Positions 15,475-23,768 of a stretch of 64,000 nt of DNA are shown here, piece after piece (within the stretch, counting starts at the first letter, position 1; each line of letters begins with the position of its first letter). The notes under the pieces are model-generated. The model had not been told where the DNA came from. It made no database searches and was given only the letters and a program-made list of their open reading frames with translations. The position numbers were made by a program, and so were the translations under genes. The stretch comes from Chitinimonas taiwanensis DSM 18899 (GTDB lineage Bacteria; Pseudomonadota; Gammaproteobacteria; Burkholderiales; Chitinimonadaceae): assembly GCF_900119825.1 (NCBI RefSeq), contig NZ_FPKR01000008.1:62001-126000 (forward strand). The letters are read 5' to 3'.

Positions 15475-16746
15475 ATGTCTTCCCCCGCCCCCTACGCGCG
15501 CGCCTGTGGTATCGATTTCGGTACGTCCAATTCCACCGCCGGCTGGCTGCGCCCAAGGCAGTCGACGCTGCTGAGCCTGGAAGACGGCAAGCCCACCCTG
15601 CCCTCGGTGGTGTTTTTCAATGCCGAGGAAGACAGCATCAGCTATGGCCGCGCCGGCCTGTCCGACTATCTGGAAGGCTATGAAGGCCGGCTGATGCGTT
15701 CGCTGAAGAGCCTGCTCGGCTCCAGCCTGATCGATGGCCAGACCGAGGTGCTCGGCCGCGCGCTGCCGTTTCGCGAGCTGCTCGCCCACTTTATCGGCGA
15801 ACTCAAGCAACGTGCCGAACGGAGCGCCGGGCGCGCCTTCGATACCGCGGTGTTCGGCCGCCCCGTGCATTTCGTGGACGACAATCTGGCCGCCGACCAG
15901 CAGGCGCAGCGCACCCTGGAGGAGACCGCCCGCGCAGTGGGTTTCAAGGAGATCAGCTTCCAGTTCGAACCGATCGCGGCGGCCTTTCATTACGAGCAGG
16001 ATATTCGTGCAGAAGAGCTGGTGCTGATCGTGGATATCGGCGGCGGCACCTCGGACTTCTCGCTGGTGCGCCTGTCGCCCGAGCGGGCTGGCCTGGTCGA
16101 GCGCCGCGACGATCTGCTCGCCAATGGCGGCATCCATATCGGCGGGACCGACTTCGACAAATACCTGAGCCTGGGCAATATCCTGCCCCTGCTCGGCTAC
16201 AAGACCCGCCTGCGCAATAACTCGGAAGTGCCTTCCAGCTATTACTTCAATCTGGCTACCTGGCACACCATCAATTTCAATTACACGCGCAAGATCTGGA
16301 TGGAGCTGCAGGAGGTGTACCGCGACGCGCGCGAGCAGGACAAGCTCGATCGCCTCTTGCGCCTGATCGAGCATCGCGAAGGCCACTGGCTGGCGCTACG
16401 CGCCGAGGAAGCCAAGATCGGCCTCTCGTCGAGCGAAAAGGTCACCCTGCAGCTCGACCGCATCCATGCCGGACTCAGCCACGACATCCTGCGCAGCGAT
16501 TTCGATGCCGCAGTCAGCCATCTGGTCGATGGCGTGGCCGGCACGGTCAGCCAGCTGCTGCAGGACGCCAACCTCGGCGCACATCAGATCGATACGGTGT
16601 TCTTCACCGGAGGCTCCAGCGGCGTGCCGCTCCTGCGCCAGCGCATTGCCGCCTTGTTGCCCAATGCGCGTGCGGTGGAAGGTGATCTGTTCGGCAGCAT
16701 CGGCGCCGGCCTTGCCGTGGAAGCCCTGCGCCGCTACGGCCACTAA
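15475..16746 (+). CDS. yegD: Hsp70-family chaperone-like protein, YegD type
   Basis: A 423-residue member of the actin-like ATPase/Hsp70 superfamily. The nucleotide-binding motifs are present: GIDFGTSNSTAGWL (phosphate 1), IVDIGGGTSDFSLVRLSP (phosphate 2), and FFTGGSSGVPLLRQRI (adenosine). QFEPIAAAFHYEQ matches the connect region. There is no Hsp70 substrate-binding or lid domain, as expected for YegD, whose physiological client is unknown. The start at 15475 gives the normal YegD N-terminus; an earlier in-frame ATG at 15430 would add 15 residues with no family match. Confidence 0.88.
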   Translation: MSSPAPYARACGIDFGTSNSTAGWLRPRQSTLLSLEDGKPTLPSVVFFNAEEDSISYGRAGLSDYLEGYEGRLMRSLKSLLGSSLIDGQTEVLGRALPFRELLAHFIGELKQRAERSAGRAFDTAVFGRPVHFVDDNLAADQQAQRTLEETARAVGFKEISFQFEPIAAAFHYEQDIRAEELVLIVDIGGGTSDFSLVRLSPERAGLVERRDDLLANGGIHIGGTDFDKYLSLGNILPLLGYKTRLRNNSEVPSSYYFNLATWHTINFNYTRKIWMELQEVYRDAREQDKLDRLLRLIEHREGHWLALRAEEAKIGLSSSEKVTLQLDRIHAGLSHDILRSDFDAAVSHLVDGVAGTVSQLLQDANLGAHQIDTVFFTGGSSGVPLLRQRIAALLPNARAVEGDLFGSIGAGLAVEALRRYGH

Positions 16747-16807
16747 GCGTTGTGGTTCAAGGGCCACAGCGCCCACTCGTTCAGGTAGGGTAAAGCGCGC
16801 ACATCGA

Positions 16808-16813
16808 TATAAT
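16808..16813 (+). promoter_or_regulatory. Possible -10 box of the outer-membrane protein gene
   Basis: TATAAT lies 71 nt before the ATG at 16884. No good -35 box sits at the right distance (TTCAGG is 22 nt upstream), so the assignment is tentative. Confidence 0.35.
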
Positions 16814-16883
16814 CCGCCGCCCTCCGCAGCCCGCCTTCGTGTGGCTGCGCGCTGTGGCCCCATTATTTATAAGGATTCTGATC

Positions 16884-17513
16884 ATGCGCACCGCCCTATT
16901 CCGTACCCTGTCCCTGGCCGGCCTGCTCGCCGTGGCCGCCCCGGCCCTGGCCGACACCATGGGCAGCGATGCCCAGCAAATCCGCTTTGTCGTGCACGGC
17001 GGTCTGACCATGGGCGGTGACAATCTCAGCACCGTGCAGACCGATGATGGCAAGGACAAGATCAAGGCTGGCGGCCTGTTTCAGGTAGGGGCCGGCATCC
17101 TGGCCCAGGCTGGCACGCTGCCGCTGGCTGCACAGCTGACCTACAACTATCACGCCGACGGCGACAGCTATGAAAACGGCAGCACCAGCTACCATCGCCA
17201 GCCTATCGAGCTGACCTTCTTCTACACCGGCATCGAGAACTGGCGTCTGGGCGCCGGGGTGCGCAAGTCCGGCTCGGCCAAGTTCAATGTGAAGCAGGAT
17301 GGCTACGCCACCGTACGCGGCACGCTGGAATCGGACCCGGCGCTGATCCTGGAAGCCGGCTATGCGCTGAGCCCCTCGGCCTGGCTATCGGCCCGCTATG
17401 TGGACGAAAGCTACACGCTGAAGAGTGCCAGCGTGGGCAATGCCAGCATCCAGGGGCTGAACGAGAAGGTCGATGCCTCGCACGCTGGCGTCTTCATCAC
17501 CTTCGCGTTCTGA
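16884..17513 (+). CDS. Small outer-membrane beta-barrel protein
   Basis: A 209-residue exported protein. Residues 1-24 are a signal peptide ending APALAD. The mature part has alternating beta-strand pattern (LAAQLTYNYHADGD, PIELTFFYTGIENWRLGAGV, ALILEAGYALSPSAWLSARY) and ends in the aromatic ITFAF expected for insertion by the BAM complex. It resembles small eight-strand barrels of the OmpW/OmpA-porin kind, but the exact family and substrate are not clear. The ATG at 16884 has AAGGAT 7 nt upstream; a longer in-frame start at 16839 would spoil the signal peptide. Confidence 0.75.
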   Translation: MRTALFRTLSLAGLLAVAAPALADTMGSDAQQIRFVVHGGLTMGGDNLSTVQTDDGKDKIKAGGLFQVGAGILAQAGTLPLAAQLTYNYHADGDSYENGSTSYHRQPIELTFFYTGIENWRLGAGVRKSGSAKFNVKQDGYATVRGTLESDPALILEAGYALSPSAWLSARYVDESYTLKSASVGNASIQGLNEKVDASHAGVFITFAF

Positions 17514-17534
17514 TCCACCCGCCAGCAGCCAAAC

Positions 17535-17560
17535 AAAAGCCCCGCACTGCGGGGCTTTTT
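17535..17560. terminator. Bidirectional terminator between barrel gene and pilR
   Basis: AAAAGCCCCGC and GCGGGGCTTTT pair around a 3-nt loop, with A and T runs on the two sides. It lies between the convergent stops at 17513 and 17580 and can serve both genes. Confidence 0.9.
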
Positions 17561-17579
17561 GCTTCGCGTTGCCGGCAGC

Positions 17580-18935
17580 TCAATTGATGCCGAGCCGCTC
17601 CATGCGGTAACGCAAGGAACGGAAGGTCACGCCAAGCAATTTGGCCGCCTGGGTGCGATTGAAACGGGTCTTGTCCAGCGCGGACAGGATGGCCTCCTTC
17701 TCGACCCGGTCCAGATAATCCTGCAGCAGACCGATCTCGCCACGGTCGACCGGCATTTCCTCCGCGTCCATGCGCTTGAGCTGCAGATCATCCGGCTGGA
17801 TGACCCGGCCATCGCAGAGCGCCAACGCACGTTCGAGGATGTTTTCCAGCTCGCGCACATTGCCGGCGAAGTCGTAAGCGGTCAGCGCGGCCAGGGCATC
17901 GGGCGACAGGCGCGGCTCGTCCATGCCATTCTGGCTCGCTAGGCGCGCCAGCACGCCATGGGCAATGACCGGAATATCGTCGCGCATATCGCGCAGCGAG
18001 GGCATGCGCAGCTCGATCACATTCAGACGGTAATAGAGATCCTGGCGGAAACGCCCCTCTTCCACGCATTTGGCCAGGTCCTGGTGGGTCGCGCAGATGA
18101 TGCGCACATCGACTGCCTCCTCGCGCGTCTCGCCGATCTTGCGCACCTTCTTTTCCTGAATCACGCGCAGCAGCTTGACCTGCATGGCCAAGGGCAGATC
18201 GGCCACCTCGTCCAGAAACAGCGTGCCGCCATCGGCCGCCTGGAAGAAGCCATCGCGCTCGCCATCGGCCCCGGTGAACGCGCCCTTCTTGTAGCCGAAG
18301 AACTCGCTCTCCATCAGGTTTTCGGGGATCGCACCGCAGTTGACCGGCACAAAGGGCTGCTCGGCACGCAGCGACTGGCCGTGGATCAGCCGTGCCGCGC
18401 GCTCCTTGCCGCTACCCGACTCGCCGGTGATGTAGACCGGCGCCTGGCTCTTGGCCAGCTTGTCGATCAGGGCCAGCGCCTCGCGAATGGCCGGCGATTC
18501 GCCGATGAAGACCTTGTCAGTACCGGGCACGGCGCGCGCCGCGCTGGCCGGCTTGTCCAGATTCAGCGCCGAGCGCACCAGGGTGCGCAGCTGGTCGAGC
18601 GATACCGGCTTGGCCAGATAGTCGAATGCGCCGGCCTTCAAGGCCTCGACCGCATTGTCCAGGCTGCCATAGGCAGTGATTACCGCAACCGGAATATCGT
18701 AGCCCTGGGTGTCGATATGGCGCACCACATCGAGACCATTGCCGTCCTGCATGCGCATATCGGTCAGGCAAAGATCGATGCCTCCCTGATCGAGACGCGC
18801 CACGGCGGCGGCCACACCATCGGCCAGCTCGACATCCAGGCCCATCTTGAGCAGGGTCAGTTCGAGCAGTTCGCGCAGGTGCGGCTCATCGTCGACGACG
18901 AGAACGCGGGCGGGCTTGGAGTTTTTCTTGCTCAT
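17580..18935 (-). CDS. pilR: Sigma-54-dependent response regulator PilR
   Basis: A 451-residue NtrC-family activator. Receiver domain 10-125 has acidic residues D15/D16, the phospho-acceptor D59 (LCLTDMRM) and K109. The AAA+ domain about 142-375 has Walker A GESGSGKE (171-178) and the sigma-54 contact loop GAFTGA (218-223). A Fis-type helix-turn-helix lies at about 415-450 (NRTQAAKLLGVTFRSLRYRM). With PilS it normally switches on pilA transcription from a sigma-54 promoter. Its ATG overlaps the stop of pilS by 4 nt. No pilA is in the window. Confidence 0.92.
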   Translation of the reverse strand: MSKKNSKPARVLVVDDEPHLRELLELTLLKMGLDVELADGVAAAVARLDQGGIDLCLTDMRMQDGNGLDVVRHIDTQGYDIPVAVITAYGSLDNAVEALKAGAFDYLAKPVSLDQLRTLVRSALNLDKPASAARAVPGTDKVFIGESPAIREALALIDKLAKSQAPVYITGESGSGKERAARLIHGQSLRAEQPFVPVNCGAIPENLMESEFFGYKKGAFTGADGERDGFFQAADGGTLFLDEVADLPLAMQVKLLRVIQEKKVRKIGETREEAVDVRIICATHQDLAKCVEEGRFRQDLYYRLNVIELRMPSLRDMRDDIPVIAHGVLARLASQNGMDEPRLSPDALAALTAYDFAGNVRELENILERALALCDGRVIQPDDLQLKRMDAEEMPVDRGEIGLLQDYLDRVEKEAILSALDKTRFNRTQAAKLLGVTFRSLRYRMERLGIN

Positions 18936-20500
18936 GCGGGGCGACCGGAAAAGGTGATGCGAAAGCAGGCACCGAGTGAAACAGGCACGTATTCCAGCAC
19001 GCTGTCATTTCCGGCGCAAATCTCTCGCGCAATATACAGGCCTAAACCCGTGCCCTTGCTATCGGTGGTGAAGAAGGGCTCGAACAGCTTACCCACATCC
19101 TCAAGCGGCACGCCGGCCCCATCATCGCGCACCTGCAGCGCCCAAGCATCGCCGAGCGGCGCCACTTTCAGGCTCAGCGCGCCATCCTGCTGCGAGCAAT
19201 AGCGCCAGCCATTGCGACACAGATTCCACACCACCTGGTGCAACTGTCCCTCGTCGAAGCGGGCGATGGCGCCCTGCGGGCAATCGAGGGCGATCTCGGC
19301 CGCGATGCCTTCGGTGGCGCGGAACTCGGCCACAAAGCGCTCAAGCCATTCATACAGGCGAATATCCACCGGCTCAGCACGGTCGCGCCGGTTCAAGTCG
19401 AGCACCTCGCGCACCATGCGGTCGAGCCGCTTGGTGTTGTCGATGATGATCTGGGTCATGCGCTTGCTGGCCGCATCGCTGGCATCCTCGGCCAGGAGCT
19501 GGGCGGCATGGCCGATGGCCGAGAGCGGGTTGCGGATCTCGTGGGCGATATTGGCCGTCAGCCGCCCCAGCGCCGCCAACTTGATCTGCTGCGCCTCGCG
19601 GCGCAGGCGTTCGATGTCTTCCAGAAAAATCACCGTACCGGTGGCCGAACTGCCTACCTGCACCGGCATGAAGCGCGGCCGCACGCGCTGGTTGCTGTTG
19701 TTCGGGTCGGGCGCCAGCGTGGAATCGCCTTCGCGCCAGCCATTCAGCGCCCGCGACAGGGCCGGCGAGAACTCGCTCAGCTTGGTGCGCCCGGCCACCA
19801 TGCCCACCCCGAGTAGACGTTCGGCCTGCTGATTGAACTGGCGTACCACGCCCAGCTCGTCGATGACCAGCACGCCGTCCGACACGTCCTGGATCACCAG
19901 GCGGTTGATCTGCGCCATATTGGCCAGCTCATTACCACGTCTGGCCGCCAGCCGTTCCGACTCGGTCGCATAGCTGGCCAGCCGGTGCGCGAGCCAGGCG
20001 GTGGCGAAACAGGCGATCGACACCATGCTGACCTGGAACCAGTCCGAGCTCTTGGCGCTATCGAATACCATCAGATAACCCTGCTGAGCGAGCAGGGCGA
20101 TGCTGGCCATGGCGGCATGGAACAGGGTGGTGCGCCCGCGGCTGATCAGCCCGGCAGCCGCCAGATAGGGCAAGAGCAGCAGGGCAATGCCGGACTGGAA
20201 GCCGCCGCTGATATGCATAAGGCCGACGATGAACAGGATATCGCTGCCTACCTGTACGCTGAGCAGCAGGCGGAAGTTGGGCCAGCGCAGGCGCAGGCAG
20301 ACGGTGTAAAGCGCAATCAGACCCAGATAAGAGATCGATACCCAGCTGATGCTGACCCGGTCCTGCAGTTCGAAGGACAGGCCTTTTTCCAGCGACCAGT
20401 TAGCCACCGCCAGCGCGGCCACCATAGTGGCGCGGAACAGATTGAAGATCTTGGCGGAGCGCCAGAAGGCGTCGGGAGCGGATTGCGGGGTATCGGGCAT
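18932..20500 (-). CDS. pilS: Sensor histidine kinase PilS
   Basis: A 522-residue inner-membrane kinase. Several membrane helices lie within residues 20-175, as in PilS, with no large periplasmic sensor domain. A PAS domain follows at about 195-300 (VLVIDELGVVRQFNQQAERL). The phospho-acceptor is H320 (NIAHEIRNPLSAIGHAAQLL). The ATPase domain has the N box (VWNLCRNGW), DDGAGVPLEDVGKLFEPFFT, and GTGLGLYIA. It phosphorylates PilR, encoded immediately downstream with a 4-nt overlap. Confidence 0.92.
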   Translation of the reverse strand: MPDTPQSAPDAFWRSAKIFNLFRATMVAALAVANWSLEKGLSFELQDRVSISWVSISYLGLIALYTVCLRLRWPNFRLLLSVQVGSDILFIVGLMHISGGFQSGIALLLLPYLAAAGLISRGRTTLFHAAMASIALLAQQGYLMVFDSAKSSDWFQVSMVSIACFATAWLAHRLASYATESERLAARRGNELANMAQINRLVIQDVSDGVLVIDELGVVRQFNQQAERLLGVGMVAGRTKLSEFSPALSRALNGWREGDSTLAPDPNNSNQRVRPRFMPVQVGSSATGTVIFLEDIERLRREAQQIKLAALGRLTANIAHEIRNPLSAIGHAAQLLAEDASDAASKRMTQIIIDNTKRLDRMVREVLDLNRRDRAEPVDIRLYEWLERFVAEFRATEGIAAEIALDCPQGAIARFDEGQLHQVVWNLCRNGWRYCSQQDGALSLKVAPLGDAWALQVRDDGAGVPLEDVGKLFEPFFTTDSKGTGLGLYIAREICAGNDSVLEYVPVSLGACFRITFSGRPA

Positions 20501-20544
20501 GGCGACTTTATATCCGGCTTGGCGCGGCTTGGGCAGGGGGCTGC

Positions 20545-21438
20545 ATGCTAATCTCGCTGGCTATGCTGTCAAAACACCCCGCTCTCCTGCTGCCGCTCTG
20601 CCTTGCCGCCACCTGGCTGGTGTGGGGCTCGACCTATCTGGCCATCAAGTTCGCCCTGATCAGCTTTCCGCCCTATGTATTGTCCGGCACGCGCTATCTG
20701 CTGGCCGGCGGCCTCTTGCTGGCCTGGCTGATCTGGCAGCGCAGCACCTGGCCCAGCTGGCGCCAGGTACGCAATGCCAGCCTGATCGGCTTTCTGATGC
20801 TGACCGTCGGTAATGGCCTGACCTGCGTGGCCGAGCAGACGCTGGACTCGGGCGCCACCGCGCTGATCGTGGCCGCCACGCCGCTCTTGACCGTGCTGCT
20901 CAGCCAGATGATGGGCAGCCGCGCGCGCGCGCTTGAATGGTGCGGCATCGGCCTCGGCCTGCTCGGCATCGTGCTGATGAATCTGGATGCACGTCTGGCA
21001 AGCGACCCGCATGGGGTGATGCTGATGATCATTGCCTGCCTAGCCTGGGCGCTCGCCTCGGTACTGATCCCGCGCCTGGATCTACCCCAGGGCAGCATGT
21101 CTTCCACCATCCAGATGCTGGCGGGCGGGCTGATTTCCCTGCCGCTGGCCCTGTTGGGGGGCGAGCGCTTTCCTGCCGCGCCCACGGCCGGCGCAATCGC
21201 CGCCCTGCTCTATCTGGTGCTGTTTGGCTCGGTGATCGCCTACTCGGCCTTTGTCTGGCTCTTGCGCAATGCGCGTCCTGCCCTGGCCACCAGCTCCAGC
21301 TATGTGAACCCGGTGGTGGCGCTCTTCCTTGGCTGGCTACTGGCCGGCGAAACGGTCAGCTGGCCGCTGCTGGCCGGCATGAGCATCATCCTGCTCGGCG
21401 TGGCCCTGATCGGCTGGTCCGCGCGCAGCAAGGGCTGA
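20545..21438 (+). CDS. yedA: EamA/DMT-family exporter, YedA type
   Basis: A 297-residue inner-membrane protein with ten predicted helices in two EamA repeats (first repeat WLVWGSTYLAIKFALISFPP; second begins near GVMLMIIACLAWALASVLIP). Family members export small metabolites or amino acids; the substrate here is unknown. Start choice is uncertain between 20545 and the ATG at 20563, neither with a well-spaced ribosome binding site. It is divergent from pilS and precedes ilvA by 86 nt, so a link with amino-acid export is possible but not shown. Confidence 0.85.
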   Translation: MLISLAMLSKHPALLLPLCLAATWLVWGSTYLAIKFALISFPPYVLSGTRYLLAGGLLLAWLIWQRSTWPSWRQVRNASLIGFLMLTVGNGLTCVAEQTLDSGATALIVAATPLLTVLLSQMMGSRARALEWCGIGLGLLGIVLMNLDARLASDPHGVMLMIIACLAWALASVLIPRLDLPQGSMSSTIQMLAGGLISLPLALLGGERFPAAPTAGAIAALLYLVLFGSVIAYSAFVWLLRNARPALATSSSYVNPVVALFLGWLLAGETVSWPLLAGMSIILLGVALIGWSARSKG

Positions 21439-21524
21439 ACGGCCGGCTGACGCGCGCGGCAACTCGCCCGCGCGCCGGAATCCTGCTAGGTTTACCGGCC
21501 GTCTTCCAGCCCAAGCCCCGCATC

Positions 21525-23039
21525 ATGTCCACGCCTGACTATCTCGAACGTATCCTCACCGCCCGCGTCTACGATGTGGCGGTGGAAACCCATCTCGACG
21601 CCATGCCCAATCTGGCCGAGCGGATTGGCAACCGGGTACTGATCAAGCGCGAGGACATGCAGCCGGTGTTCACCTACAAGCTGCGCGGCGCCTACAACAA
21701 GTTGGCCAGCCTGAGCCAGGCGGCGCGCGACAAGGGTGTGATCACCGCCTCGGCCGGCAACCATGCACAAGGCGTGGCCATGTCGGCGCAGAAGCTCGGC
21801 TGCCATGCCACCATTGTCATGCCTGTCACCACCCCCAGCATCAAGATCAACGGCGTGAAGCGCCGTGGCGCCGAAGTGGTGCTGCATGGCGACTCCTTCA
21901 GCGATGCCTATGCGCACGCGATGCAGCTGGTCGAACAGACGGGCGGCACCTATGTGTCGCCGTTCGATGACCCGGAAGTGATCGCCGGCCAGGGCACGGT
22001 GGGTATGGAGATCCTGCGCCAGCACCCGGATGCCATCCACGCCATCTTCGTACCGATCGGCGGTGGCGGCCTGGCGGCTGGCCTGGCCGCCTATGTGAAA
22101 CGCCTGCGCCCGGAGATCCGCGTGATCGGCGTGGAACCCATCGACAGCGCGGCCATGAAGCGTTCGATCGAAGCGGGCGAACGGGTGGTGCTCGAGCATG
22201 TCGGCCTGTTCGCCGATGGCGTGGCGGTCAAGCAGGTCGGCGAGGAAACCTTCCGCCTGTGCCGCCAGTATCTGGACGAGATCATCCTAGTCGATACCGA
22301 TGCGATGTGCGCAGCGATCAAGGATGTGTTCGAGGACACCCGCTCGATTCTGGAACCGAGCGGCGCCTTGGCGCTGGCCGGCCTGAAGGCCTGGGCGGCG
22401 CGTGAAGGCTGCCGTGATCAGACGCTGATCGCCATCGCCAGCGGCGCCAATATGAATTTCGATCGCCTGCGCCATGTGAGCGAGCGGGCCGAGATCGGCG
22501 AAGCGCGCGAGGCCATCCTGGCGGTGACCATACCCGAGCAGCCGGGCAGCTTCCGCGCGTTTTGCGAGCAACTGGGCAATCGTGCCATCACCGAATTCAA
22601 CTACCGCGCCGCCGACCCACAAGAGGCGCATATCTTCGTCGGGGTGAAGATCAGCACCCGCCAGGAAGCCTCCGCCCTGGTCGCCCAACTGAATGCGGCC
22701 GGTCTGAAGGCGCTCGACCTGACCGACAACGAGATGGCCAAGCTGCATATCCGCCATCTGGTTGGCGGGCGCGCCCCCCAGGTCGAGCATGAGCTCGTCT
22801 ATCGTTTCGAGTTCCCGGAAAAGCCGGGCGCCCTGCTCAACTTCCTCAACCATATGGGGCGCGGCTGGAATATCAGCCTGTTCCACTACCGCAACCACGG
22901 CGCCGATTTTGGCCGGGTACTGGTCGGCATGCAGGTGCCGCCACAGGATGAAAGCAAGCTGCAGACCTTTCTGGCCGAGCTCGGCTACGACTACACCGAC
23001 GAGCGCGACAACCCCGCCTATAAGCTGTTTCTAGGCTGA
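21525..23039 (+). CDS. ilvA: Threonine ammonia-lyase, biosynthetic
   Basis: A 504-residue PLP enzyme that deaminates threonine to 2-oxobutanoate, the first step of isoleucine synthesis. The PLP lysine is K52 (VFTYKLRGAYNK). SAGNHAQGVAMSA and the glycine loop PIGGGGLAAGLAA bind the cofactor phosphate. Two C-terminal ACT-like regulatory domains (about 325-410 and 420-504; ITEFNYRAADPQEAHIFVGV and FHYRNHGADFGRVLVGMQVP) give the length of the feedback-inhibited biosynthetic form rather than the short catabolic one. The open frame extends far upstream inside the exporter gene, but the family start MSTPDYLERIL at 21525 is clear. Confidence 0.95.
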   Translation: MSTPDYLERILTARVYDVAVETHLDAMPNLAERIGNRVLIKREDMQPVFTYKLRGAYNKLASLSQAARDKGVITASAGNHAQGVAMSAQKLGCHATIVMPVTTPSIKINGVKRRGAEVVLHGDSFSDAYAHAMQLVEQTGGTYVSPFDDPEVIAGQGTVGMEILRQHPDAIHAIFVPIGGGGLAAGLAAYVKRLRPEIRVIGVEPIDSAAMKRSIEAGERVVLEHVGLFADGVAVKQVGEETFRLCRQYLDEIILVDTDAMCAAIKDVFEDTRSILEPSGALALAGLKAWAAREGCRDQTLIAIASGANMNFDRLRHVSERAEIGEAREAILAVTIPEQPGSFRAFCEQLGNRAITEFNYRAADPQEAHIFVGVKISTRQEASALVAQLNAAGLKALDLTDNEMAKLHIRHLVGGRAPQVEHELVYRFEFPEKPGALLNFLNHMGRGWNISLFHYRNHGADFGRVLVGMQVPPQDESKLQTFLAELGYDYTDERDNPAYKLFLG

Positions 23040-23133
23040 ACCTGTGCCGAGCCGGCCACTCCAAGTGGAGTGGCTTGGCAAATCGGTAACCCCGGCTTAT
23101 CTTGCCGCACCCCTTGTTCGGCGAGCATTGATC

Positions 23134-23613
23134 ATGTTGCGCTGCATCGTCAGCTCCATCCTGTGTGCCTGCAGTCTGGCCGGCACGCCGCCCGTGCCCC
23201 CGAGCGCGCCAGCGGCGCCGCTGGCGCTCGATCTGCCATATGGCATGCAAGAAAAGGTCCCCGCCCAGGTCATCTCGCCTATCTTCCGCAGCTATGTGGC
23301 ACCGCAAGCCGGCCCGCGCGCCAGCCTGCGCAGCGATCCGGCCGAGCTGGAAAAAGAGCTGCTGGCACGCCAGCTCGAGCAGCAGGCACGCCTGTATGAC
23401 AGCGATAGCGGGCTATGCCTGAACCGGGCCGGTGGCGACTCGACCGGCGGTGGCGTGCGCTGGTCGCTCAACGATGGCTTCGGCTTCTATGTGCAGGGGC
23501 GTGGCTTCAAGCATTTGCAGCGCCTGCTCAAGCACAACGATGTCAGCGGCGTATGCGCGCCGGGCGACCCCAGCCCGATGTGCCGCCACATGCCTCGCCA
23601 GACCTGCGACTAA
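23134..23613 (+). CDS. Small exported protein, unknown function
   Basis: A 159-residue protein that I do not recognise. Residues 1-20 (MLRCIVSSILCACSLAGTPP) look like a signal sequence, possibly a lipoprotein signal with cleavage before C13. A proline- and alanine-rich linker follows, then a soluble domain with four further cysteines (GLCLNRAGGD, GVCAPGDPSPMCRHM, QTCD) that could form disulphides in the periplasm. The ATG at 23134 is chosen because the longer in-frame start at 23044 places a non-signal stretch first. It lies between ilvA and the large oxidoreductase gene. Confidence 0.6.
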   Translation: MLRCIVSSILCACSLAGTPPVPPSAPAAPLALDLPYGMQEKVPAQVISPIFRSYVAPQAGPRASLRSDPAELEKELLARQLEQQARLYDSDSGLCLNRAGGDSTGGGVRWSLNDGFGFYVQGRGFKHLQRLLKHNDVSGVCAPGDPSPMCRHMPRQTCD

Positions 23614-23768
23614 CGCTTACGTCAATGGAATAAGCATAAAACCCTGTTTTATATAAGGTTTTATCCACACCACAAGCCAAGAAATTGTCGTTGTAGCGTT
23701 CGATGCGGCGCAACAAATCGGCTAGAATCAATGCCCCCGATCTCAGCCGTTTCTGGATGCCCGCCACC